Below are positions 37,859-45,624 of a stretch of 64,000 nucleotides of DNA, piece after piece. The stretch is from Aliidiomarina haloalkalitolerans (GTDB lineage Bacteria > Pseudomonadota > Gammaproteobacteria > Enterobacterales > Alteromonadaceae): NCBI RefSeq assembly GCF_003987315.1, contig NZ_PIPI01000005.1, positions 62,001-126,000 on the forward strand, in the 5' to 3' direction. A program made the translations under genes and the position numbers. Under the pieces are notes generated by a model. It worked only from the letters and a program-made list of their open reading frames with translations. It had not been told where the DNA came from and did not search any database. Numbering within the stretch: position 1 is the first letter of the stretch; each line of letters starts with the position of its first letter.

Positions 37859-39061
37859 TCAGTTGAACGCGAACCAGAGGGTGCGGGCGCAGAGTAGGCA
37901 GGCGAACAGGAAAACGATGAAGCCAAGGAGGTTTTGTTGGCGGTTGTTGCGATACTGTCCCATGGCGCGATGATTGACCGCAAGCAGCAGGAAAAGCGCA
38001 ATAAGGGGTAGTAACAGCCCATTGGTGACTTGGGCGAAAAGAATCAGTGTTAACGGACGAATTTCTAGTGACGATAGCGTCACGCCAATCAAAATAATCC
38101 CCAACCAAACCGCACGAAACCCTTTGCCATTGAGTTCGCGTGACCAGCCTAAAATGCCGGTTAAGGCATAAGCCGAGGCTAACGGTGCTGTAATGGCGGA
38201 AGAAATCCCGGCGGCAAATAGGCCCGCACCCATGAGCATTCCGGCGAAACGACCAAACACAGGTTCAATCGAGTTGGCTAAATCAGCAGGCCCCTGAATG
38301 GTGAGTTGGTGGGCAAAAAAAGCCGAGGCAGAGGTAGAAAGAATCGCTAAGGTAATTAAGCCGCCAATTGGTATGGAGGTGGCGATATCAGCGCGTGCTT
38401 CGCGCAGCGCTTGTTTGGTTTCCGTGTCTTGCCAGCGTTCGCGGGCACTATCGGCGTGTAAGAACAACGCATAGGGCACAATCGTGGTGCCAATCAGCGC
38501 CATCATGGTGAATGCACCCCCATCGGGAATACGCGGGACAAATCCGCGAACCAGCGATAACCAGTCTGGACGCGTCAGAAAAAAGGTAATTAAGAACGCC
38601 ACACTCATGAGCATGACTAAACCAATAAGCGTACGCTCGACGGTTTTGTATTTTCCTTGCCAGAGGACAATAACGGCAATAGCACCGATGACGACGGCCC
38701 ACAAATTAAAGGCAAACGGATGCGTACCGAGGAGCCCCTCGGCGCCAATACTAGCCCCGGTGAGGTTGCCACCTTGGTAAGCTGCGTTGCCAATGACGAC
38801 AGCAGCAATGACGAGAATATAAAAGGGGAGACGCAAAGAAGGGCGCTCTATCACAGTTCGCAAGTTTTCGCCCAAGCCGCGTTGCGTCACAACACCAACC
38901 CGAGCGGACATTTCTTGCAGAATCATGGTGGCTACTATTGCAAAGGCGAGCGCCCAAACCAATGCATAACCGAAACTTGCCCCTGCCACTGAGGCGGTAA
39001 CCACAGTGCCGGGGCCGATAAAGGCCGCGGCGACTAACGTGGCAGGTCCAAGTTTCAGCAT
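37859..39061 (-). CDS. Atypical Nramp-family divalent metal transporter homologue
   Basis: A 400-residue protein with about eleven hydrophobic segments and Nramp-like sequence (LGPATLVAAAFIGPGT at the N-terminus, the NAAYQGGNLTGA segment and PYALFLHA in the sixth helix). Classic Nramps coordinate Mn/Fe through Asp and Asn of a DPGN motif in helix 1 and Met of MPH in helix 6. Here these positions read GPGT and VPY, so Asp, Asn and Met are replaced by Gly, Thr and Val. The fold is probably shared, but the substrate may differ; Nramp-related Mg transporters also deviate at these sites. Membership is fairly sure, substrate not. Confidence 0.82.
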   Translation of the reverse strand: MLKLGPATLVAAAFIGPGTVVTASVAGASFGYALVWALAFAIVATMILQEMSARVGVVTQRGLGENLRTVIERPSLRLPFYILVIAAVVIGNAAYQGGNLTGASIGAEGLLGTHPFAFNLWAVVIGAIAVIVLWQGKYKTVERTLIGLVMLMSVAFLITFFLTRPDWLSLVRGFVPRIPDGGAFTMMALIGTTIVPYALFLHADSARERWQDTETKQALREARADIATSIPIGGLITLAILSTSASAFFAHQLTIQGPADLANSIEPVFGRFAGMLMGAGLFAAGISSAITAPLASAYALTGILGWSRELNGKGFRAVWLGIILIGVTLSSLEIRPLTLILFAQVTNGLLLPLIALFLLLAVNHRAMGQYRNNRQQNLLGFIVFLFACLLCARTLWFAFN

Positions 39062-39099
39062 TAAGCCATCCTTATGCTGCGACTGTCACTTGGACAATC

Positions 39100-41628
39100 T
39101 TAGCTATTAAACGCGTTGTCGATAATACGTTTAATATAGTCGTAGTGCGACGTTGCTTCAAAGTCTGAACGACGTGGCGCACGCATGGCACGAATACGAT
39201 TAAGTTGAGCGGTGGCAGCCACTTTGCTCAAGTTGTCGTAACTACCACTGCCTTCGAAACCAGCAACGTTAAGTAGGCGTTGGACGTACTCAATTTGCAG
39301 GTTCTTGCTGGTGGTGGTTAACGGCTTGTTGGCTTGGAACACCGCATCAGTCAGGTCGCCCATCATTTCATGCAATGGATATTCATTACCATACCGCGTG
39401 CTGTCAGTAATCCGTTGTAATACCCAAGGGTGTAATACGTGATTAAAGACGTTACGTTGCATGTTCAAGACCATGCTGTGGAACTTCGGATCTTCGTTTT
39501 GACCAGAGTGGTTGAAGAAACGACGCTCGTTCTGCATGTAGGCAAGAACTGGCTCCATACGATGCAAGACGTCAGGTGCAAAGACATGGTCTTTCAATGC
39601 TTGCATAGCTGCTTTCTGGCGCTCGCGTGGTACTGGAGTAAATGGTTTGGCATCTGCGCCTTGACCAACCACCGCACGCTCAACGTAAACACCGCCGATT
39701 TGACGTGAGATTACGCCCGCTTGGCTTGAATATTGACCAAACAAACGGCCGGCAGTGGTCGCGGTGCGCTGATGCGAACGACCGTCTACACGGGTGCGCT
39801 CAAGCAAGTTATCAAGAGTGTGATTGACGACTTGGAAGCGACCAAGTGCATACGCCACTGGGTTTGATGACATATCGCCGATCATGACTTGCGGGTCGAT
39901 GTGACGGCCCGGTGCGCGCATGTCGTCAGCGTCGTTACCGAACGCCAGACCATGTTCGTGTGAGCGGCTGAGGATAGCTTCTAAGCGCGCTTCTTCGGCG
40001 TCAGCGTCGTCAAGTGCAGGGCTGTAACCGTATTCGATAGCCCAAACGTCGTAAGGACCAACGACGTACTGATAGAAGTCACCTTGCTGCATTCCCGGCG
40101 GTGCGATATTCACTGGTGCGTAGTCCATGACTGAGCCAGTGAGTACACCTTGCGTTAAAGACGCGTCGTGTACTTCTTTCTCATCCCACAAAATCGATGC
40201 TTTCATGTTGTGGTTGAGACCTAAAGTATGACCGACTTCGTGCAGGATGACGTGAATCATACCTTGACGCAGCAGCTCATTGTCTTCAATTGATTCGTTA
40301 CCAAGCAGATCCGCCATAGCGCGACCGGCAATTAGGTTTGAGTGAATCAGGTGACCTTGGCTGCAGTACAGGCCATTTTCGTCATGTTGATGCGCTAAAC
40401 CATAAGCGTCGTCGGCGAAGATCTCGTGCTCCATCCAACGGTTACTCATGTAGACGTATTCCATCATGATGTCAGCAGCGATCAGCTCACCGGTCAGCGG
40501 GTTTGCTAACGATGGACCATAGCCACCGAACGGCGGACGTGGTGACGAAGTCCAACGAATGACGTTGTAATTAATGTCGCCGGCATCCCATTCTGCGTCG
40601 TCTGGCTGCACGCGAACTTCAATCGCGTTTTTGAAGCCAGCAGCTTCGAACGCTTTATTCCATGCCAACACACCTTCAGCAACGGTGTCACGCCACTCCA
40701 CTGGGGTGGTGTTTTCAATCCACCAAACAATCGGCTGAACTGGCTCAGACAGCTCAGCGTCTGGGTCTTTTTTCACAAGGTTCCAACGGTTGATGACGTC
40801 GTTAAACGGCGTCCAGTCTGCGGTTGTCATGTTGGTGACTTGCTGACCGAAGTAACCGACGCGGGCATCGGCACGACGTGGTTGGAAGTCGTTTTCTGGA
40901 AGCGCGATAAACGAGTGCTGCAGCTTAATTGAAATTGAGCGCGGGTCAGTCACTGCGTTCGAGCCACGGACGGTTGGATTGGCGTTGTTGAATACATAAT
41001 CAACCACCACGTCCATATTGTTCGGGTAAGCACGCTTGTTGATGACGCGTGACTGGTTACGGTTCAAATTACCCAGTGAAAATGCTGGGCCTTGGTTTCC
41101 GCCTGGGCGTGCCCAAGGCGATACGCGGTGCAGTGCTTCACTCAAGAACAACTCATCGGCGTCGAGGAGAATGCGACCGTCAGCTTCCTTCTTGATTTTC
41201 AAAGAGGCAACAGTGGCTTCACTGATGTTAGCATCGCGGGCGCGATGAAGTGCGCTGTCTTCGTCAAAGTGGAAGTTATTGTTGAGCACAACGATGTCAA
41301 TGCGATCGAAGTAACGACGGAACTCAACGACTTTCGTTTCCCGGTAGTTACCACGGAAATGACCGGCTTCAACGACACCGTCTACTGTGGTTGCAAAATA
41401 AAGGAAGGGTTTGTCGAGTTGCTCATCAGCAATTGAAAACTGCATTTTTCCAGTTTTCGGATCTTGATAAAGGTTAAATAGTCCTTCGTGGGCATCAAGA
41501 TCTTTAATCAGATCCGAATAACTTTTCTCTTCTTCTTTCTTCTCGCCATTTTCTTTGGCTTCTTCGGCGTAAACCAAAGGAGTCACAAGTAGTGCGGCAA
41601 GGGCTGTCGCAATCAATGTTTTCTTCAT
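39100..41628 (-). CDS. Secreted zinc-dependent metalloprotease (DUF5117/DUF4953 type)
   Basis: An 842-residue protein with a Sec signal peptide (MKKTLIATALAALLVTPLVYA) followed by a Lys/Glu-rich stretch. The metzincin zinc site HEVGHTLGLNH lies at residues 463-473 and a Met-turn (GSVMDYAP) near residue 500. The N-terminal half (FRGNYRETKVVEFRRYFDRIDI ... VDYVFNN) and the long C-terminal part fit the DUF5117 and DUF4953 pattern, a family found mainly in Bacteroidetes and marine gammaproteobacteria. There is no lipobox, so it is periplasmic or exported further. The substrate is unknown. It starts divergently from the copper block. Confidence 0.88.
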   Translation of the reverse strand: MKKTLIATALAALLVTPLVYAEEAKENGEKKEEEKSYSDLIKDLDAHEGLFNLYQDPKTGKMQFSIADEQLDKPFLYFATTVDGVVEAGHFRGNYRETKVVEFRRYFDRIDIVVLNNNFHFDEDSALHRARDANISEATVASLKIKKEADGRILLDADELFLSEALHRVSPWARPGGNQGPAFSLGNLNRNQSRVINKRAYPNNMDVVVDYVFNNANPTVRGSNAVTDPRSISIKLQHSFIALPENDFQPRRADARVGYFGQQVTNMTTADWTPFNDVINRWNLVKKDPDAELSEPVQPIVWWIENTTPVEWRDTVAEGVLAWNKAFEAAGFKNAIEVRVQPDDAEWDAGDINYNVIRWTSSPRPPFGGYGPSLANPLTGELIAADIMMEYVYMSNRWMEHEIFADDAYGLAHQHDENGLYCSQGHLIHSNLIAGRAMADLLGNESIEDNELLRQGMIHVILHEVGHTLGLNHNMKASILWDEKEVHDASLTQGVLTGSVMDYAPVNIAPPGMQQGDFYQYVVGPYDVWAIEYGYSPALDDADAEEARLEAILSRSHEHGLAFGNDADDMRAPGRHIDPQVMIGDMSSNPVAYALGRFQVVNHTLDNLLERTRVDGRSHQRTATTAGRLFGQYSSQAGVISRQIGGVYVERAVVGQGADAKPFTPVPRERQKAAMQALKDHVFAPDVLHRMEPVLAYMQNERRFFNHSGQNEDPKFHSMVLNMQRNVFNHVLHPWVLQRITDSTRYGNEYPLHEMMGDLTDAVFQANKPLTTTSKNLQIEYVQRLLNVAGFEGSGSYDNLSKVAATAQLNRIRAMRAPRRSDFEATSHYDYIKRIIDNAFNS

Positions 41629-41835
41629 CTTTGAGTTCCCTGCATGTGGCCGTTCAATGCAGCCTTGTTGTGTGTGTTTAGGATTTAACCGTTCGATTCT
41701 AACGATAACTTAACCGAATAAACAAAAATAAGGGGTAAACAAATCTGAATTTGCGGTAAATGAATGAATATGGCGACCAAGTGCGGTGAATAGCCTATAC
41801 GAGGCTCGTTCAAAGGTATCGGAGGCGGAAAGTTC

Positions 41836-41864
41836 TTTACTTTTTTACGCTCGGCGACTATTCT
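41836..41864 (+). promoter_or_regulatory. Possible promoter of the copper/silver efflux operon
   Basis: TTTACT (41836-41841) and TATTCT (41859-41864) are spaced by 17 bases and lie about 26 bases before the first gene. The match to sigma-70 is moderate. No CueR-like operator or other obvious metal-regulator palindrome was seen in the 261-base divergent gap (41629-41889). Confidence 0.4.
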
Positions 41865-41889
41865 GTGTTGGTTATTTTAGGAGCAGCAC

Positions 41890-42378
41890 ATGCGCACAAA
41901 TGGCCGGCTTTGGCTGGTGATTTTTATTCTGAGTACCTTGGTCACACTACCATTTGCTGGTGGTGCGACGGCGTATGGTAATACGCACACCACAGGTATT
42001 CAGCATTTAGCGCATGGGATGACGACCAGTGACACTGTTCATTCAGCGCTCGCTCCCTCCGAAAAAGCCGACGCACACTGCGAACTGATGGCAAAAATGC
42101 AGGAGCAAGTCGCGCATACCGCTGTTGCTCATGCCGCGCCTGATCACACCAGTCATAGCGCCGACAGCAATCACGATTGCTGTGACCAAGGTAGCGATTG
42201 CTACTTAAACTGCCCAGCAGACTGCGGCCATTGTGTCTCAGCAGGCCACGGTTGTATGGCTGCGTTAGTGACCCTTGAATGTCACCTCCCAAGCCCAGCA
42301 CACAATGTGGCTTGGGTTGTCGAGTCTTTCTACTCGTTATTGCCTGCGCAAAACTCTCGCCCACCGATTATTGCTTAA
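41890..42378 (+). CDS. Small secreted Cys/His-rich protein heading the copper operon
   Basis: A 162-residue protein with an N-terminal signal or anchor (residues 7-25) and a mature part rich in His (over a dozen) and Cys (nine, mostly in HDCCDQGSDCYLNCPADCGHC and the next 25 residues). These look like metal ligands. Position at the head of a cusC-B-A-like operon suggests periplasmic copper or silver binding, or a CopL-like leader role; small Cys-rich proteins of that kind occur in other copper operons. Family membership was not recognised and function is inference. The start follows AGGAG. Confidence 0.7.
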   Translation: MRTNGRLWLVIFILSTLVTLPFAGGATAYGNTHTTGIQHLAHGMTTSDTVHSALAPSEKADAHCELMAKMQEQVAHTAVAHAAPDHTSHSADSNHDCCDQGSDCYLNCPADCGHCVSAGHGCMAALVTLECHLPSPAHNVAWVVESFYSLLPAQNSRPPIIA

Positions 42379-42446
42379 TCCAATCACTGTCATGCCAGCA
42401 ACCGGAATGGTGTGCTGGAAACTTTGTTTCTGGATAGGCAAATTGT

Positions 42447-43778
42447 ATGTTTTCATTCAAATTTATTCGACTTGCTGTGGCGCTATTCGTGATTAGCGGC
42501 CTTGCTGCTTGCGCAAGTTACCAACCAAGTTATTTGGCCGCAGCGGATTTGCAGGCCGCCCAAGTTCACACCCAACAAGCACCTGCTATGGTTCGTGATG
42601 CAGATATTGCGGCCATGATTCGCTATGCCTATGAACATCACCCGCGCATTCAAGCCGCAAAAGCTGAGCTGCGAAGTGCCGAAGCACAAGTCACGGCTGC
42701 CGGTGCACTCATGGATCCCGAACTGAGTCTGAGCCAAGGCTTGAACAATACTGACTCGCGAACAATCGCTGTAAGCCAAGATATTCCGATTTTCAAACGT
42801 CGAGCCATGGCTATCGAGCAAGCCCAAGCCGGATTGCGCGCCGCGCAAGCACGCTACCTGGAAGAAACAGCGGCGGTGACGACTGCAGTCATGCGGGCAC
42901 TGATCGAATATTTATATGTGTTAGAGAATATTCGTGTGCAACAGGATTTGGCCGACTTACGCGCGCAGCTGGTATTGGTGGCGGAACAACAATACGCCAC
43001 GGGGAATATTAGCTTAAGTGAGTTTTTACGCGCGCAGAATGCAGCTGCAGAAAGCACGAGTGACTTAGCCAATTTACAAGCCTTAAAAAGCTCACAACTG
43101 GCGCGGGTAAATAGCGCCTTAAGCCGAGGGGTGACGGAGCCATTCGAGTCGGATCTGCGTTTGGCCGGTTTCCATGCGCAAGCGAGTCAATTACCCCGTG
43201 AACAAAGCGAATTGTATGCGGAATTAACGCAAGCGAGCCCATTACTTCGAGTCGCTGAATATGAGTTACAAGCATTGCAAGTGGCGCAAGATATAGCCAG
43301 TACGGCGGGACTGCCGCGGCTAATGGTCGGTTTGGAGTATATGAACACGGCTATGGAGTCGGGCACAGTGGGCGGTATGGTTGGCGTGTCATTACCCATT
43401 TGGCGAGGCCGTTATCAAGCACAACGTGACGTCGCCGCGGCCAACGTGGACAGCGCCATTGCACGGTGGCAAAGCACGCAGTTAGAACTCCAAGCTGAAT
43501 TAAGCATGGCGCTGTATCAATGGCAAGAAGCCGACCGTAATCGCCAGCTTTACGGCGACGTTTTATTGCCGCGATCGGAGCAAGCGGTGGCTTCGCTCCT
43601 CACACAGTATGCCAATAGCGCGACGACCTTTGCCGACGTCCTTGCCAGTCAGCAGGAATGGCTGACCTTTGCGTTAGCTTATCAACGCGCATTGGCGAAT
43701 CAGCTCGACGCGGTCACGACCATTCATTCTTTTTTTGCCTATCAGTTAGATACCGAGGCTCACCATGAAAACGATTAA
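42447..43778 (+). CDS. cusC: CusC-like outer membrane efflux lipoprotein (TolC family)
   Basis: A 443-residue outer-membrane channel protein of the TolC/CusC family with a lipoprotein signal (lipobox LAAC near residue 21). Two helical repeats are visible: the first with PRIQAAKAELRSAEAQVTAAG, ILVSQDIP-like (AVSQDIPIFKRR) and a long helix to about 200; the second with SPLLRVAEYELQALQVAQDIA and GVSLPIWRGRYQ. It forms the outer duct of the tripartite pump with the next two genes. The last 14 bases overlap the adaptor gene. Confidence 0.88.
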   Translation: MFSFKFIRLAVALFVISGLAACASYQPSYLAAADLQAAQVHTQQAPAMVRDADIAAMIRYAYEHHPRIQAAKAELRSAEAQVTAAGALMDPELSLSQGLNNTDSRTIAVSQDIPIFKRRAMAIEQAQAGLRAAQARYLEETAAVTTAVMRALIEYLYVLENIRVQQDLADLRAQLVLVAEQQYATGNISLSEFLRAQNAAAESTSDLANLQALKSSQLARVNSALSRGVTEPFESDLRLAGFHAQASQLPREQSELYAELTQASPLLRVAEYELQALQVAQDIASTAGLPRLMVGLEYMNTAMESGTVGGMVGVSLPIWRGRYQAQRDVAAANVDSAIARWQSTQLELQAELSMALYQWQEADRNRQLYGDVLLPRSEQAVASLLTQYANSATTFADVLASQQEWLTFALAYQRALANQLDAVTTIHSFFAYQLDTEAHHEND

Positions 43779-45624
43779 AACCACGGCCGCCATTACGGCG
43801 CTATTTGCTGTCTTGATTACGACTACGTTGAGTTTGAGTGTTGGTTTGCAAGCCCCTGTGCATGCGCATGACCACGGCGAGCATCATGATCATAGTGGCC
43901 ACGCACACTCTAGCAATGGACAACAAAGCGCTGCAGATGGTGGGCTATTCACCCAAACGCAAGAGCAAGAGTATACCTGCTCAATGCATCCAAATTTCCG
44001 TTCGACGGACCCGAATGATCGCTGCCCGATTTGTGGAATGGAGCTTATTCCGGTCGCTGCCGGAGGTTCTGATGACGACGGCGATGTCACTCGTATTGAG
44101 TTCAGTGGCCGCAGCTTGGCGCTGCTTGGTTTACAAACCGAGCCGGTGCGCGATGGCTTGGCCCAGTACGAACTGCGACTAACTGGCCAGCTTGATTATG
44201 ACGAGCGCGGCTTAACCTCGATTAGTGCATGGACAAGTGGCCGCATTGAACGTTTGTTAGTGAATTATGAGGGCGCGCGGGTGACGCAAGGTGAACCGCT
44301 CATCGAGCTCTATAGCCCTGAGCTTTTAGTGGCTCAGCAGGAGCTTTTGCAGGCAATCCGGTTGTCTAACCGTCAAGGCCCAGCATTTGTGCAAGAAGGG
44401 CATCAGCAAACCCTACGCGCAGCACGCGAGCGGCTGCGTTTACTTGGCATGACCACCGAACAAATCGACGCCTTGATTGAACGCGGTGAAGCACAAGAGC
44501 GAGTGGTGATTCATGCACCAAGTTCTGGGTTGGTGACAACGCGGGCGGTTAGTCAGGGTGATTATGTGAACACTGGCGACATGCTACTTGCGATTGCTGA
44601 TAGCAACAAACTCTGGCTGGTTTTAGATGTGTTTGAGCGCGATGTAAACCATTTTGTTGTCGGTGACAGCGTGCAACTGCAGCTGTCGCTGGGTCATCGT
44701 TCGGCGCGCGAAGTAAGTGGCACGATTGTATCGATGGCGCCACGCATTGACGATGAGCGGCGGACGCGTGGTGTGCGCATTGCGCTAGATGCCGATGATC
44801 TTGTGGCGGCCGCCGGTGGTTTTGTTCGGGCAACATTACAACTGCAACGTGAGGGCGTGTTGACGATTCCAGCTTCGGCGCCATTAATTACCGGCAAACG
44901 TGCAGTTGTCTATGTTCAAGAGGAGGCTAGCTCTGGCGCTTTTGCTGCGCGCGAGGTTGAGCTGGGTGGTCGCTATGGTGACCGTTACGAAGTGCTGAGC
45001 GGGTTGAGTGCGGATGAACTCGTGGTGAGCCGCGGTGCGTTCCGCATTGACAGCGAACTGCAGTTGCGCGGTCGGCCAAGCATGATGGCTCCTCAAGGTG
45101 GCGGAGCCACTGGGCACGAGCATCATGGCGGGAGCGCAGGTACCACGGATGAGCATGCGGAACATGCGGCTGCTAGCTCTGCTGCGGTTGAGTTTGACTC
45201 AACTGTTGATGCCAGTGCGGTATTTGCGGCGTATCACCAAATGTGGGCAGCACTGCATAGCGACGATTTAGCAGCTTGGCAACAGGCGGCCACTGAGTTT
45301 CATGATGCGGTGGCGGCGGTGACTTGGCCAAGTGCGTTGGCGACACAACACGAGCAATTAACGACTGGTGCTGGCCATGCCCATCATGTCGACCGCATCA
45401 GTGTTGCACGTGACCAGTTTTATGCCCATTCGCAAGCCATGATTACACTTGCGGAAGCTGGCTATCATCATGGTGATTTGCATTTGATGTTTTGCCCGAT
45501 GGCCCGTCGCGGTGAAGGCGCATACTGGTTACAAGAACAAGATGAGCTGTTAAATCCTTATTTTGGTTCGCGGATGTTGCGCTGTGGTGATCACATGGGT
45601 GTGTTGTCAGGAGGAAACCACTAA
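43765..45624 (+). CDS. cusB: CusB-like periplasmic adaptor with heavy-metal-binding and DUF3347 domains
   Basis: A 619-residue membrane fusion protein, longer than E. coli CusB (about 407). In order: signal segment (residues 8-32), a His-rich stretch, a YHS-like heavy-metal-binding domain (YTCSMHPNFRSTDPNDRCPICGMELI, about 72-97), the adaptor core (barrel-sandwich hybrid, helical hairpin near 190-235, beta barrel), and from about residue 480 a DUF3347 domain whose LMFCPMARRGEGAYWLQ and MLRCGDH motifs hold more Cys/Met. The metal-binding ends fit capture of periplasmic Cu(I)/Ag(I) for the pump. It overlaps both neighbours. Confidence 0.9.
   Translation: MKTIKTTAAITALFAVLITTTLSLSVGLQAPVHAHDHGEHHDHSGHAHSSNGQQSAADGGLFTQTQEQEYTCSMHPNFRSTDPNDRCPICGMELIPVAAGGSDDDGDVTRIEFSGRSLALLGLQTEPVRDGLAQYELRLTGQLDYDERGLTSISAWTSGRIERLLVNYEGARVTQGEPLIELYSPELLVAQQELLQAIRLSNRQGPAFVQEGHQQTLRAARERLRLLGMTTEQIDALIERGEAQERVVIHAPSSGLVTTRAVSQGDYVNTGDMLLAIADSNKLWLVLDVFERDVNHFVVGDSVQLQLSLGHRSAREVSGTIVSMAPRIDDERRTRGVRIALDADDLVAAAGGFVRATLQLQREGVLTIPASAPLITGKRAVVYVQEEASSGAFAAREVELGGRYGDRYEVLSGLSADELVVSRGAFRIDSELQLRGRPSMMAPQGGGATGHEHHGGSAGTTDEHAEHAAASSAAVEFDSTVDASAVFAAYHQMWAALHSDDLAAWQQAATEFHDAVAAVTWPSALATQHEQLTTGAGHAHHVDRISVARDQFYAHSQAMITLAEAGYHHGDLHLMFCPMARRGEGAYWLQEQDELLNPYFGSRMLRCGDHMGVLSGGNH

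Noticed and set aside
41629-41889. CueR or CusR operator in the gap before the copper operon
   Set aside because: No palindrome resembling the known operators was found; only a moderate promoter match is present.
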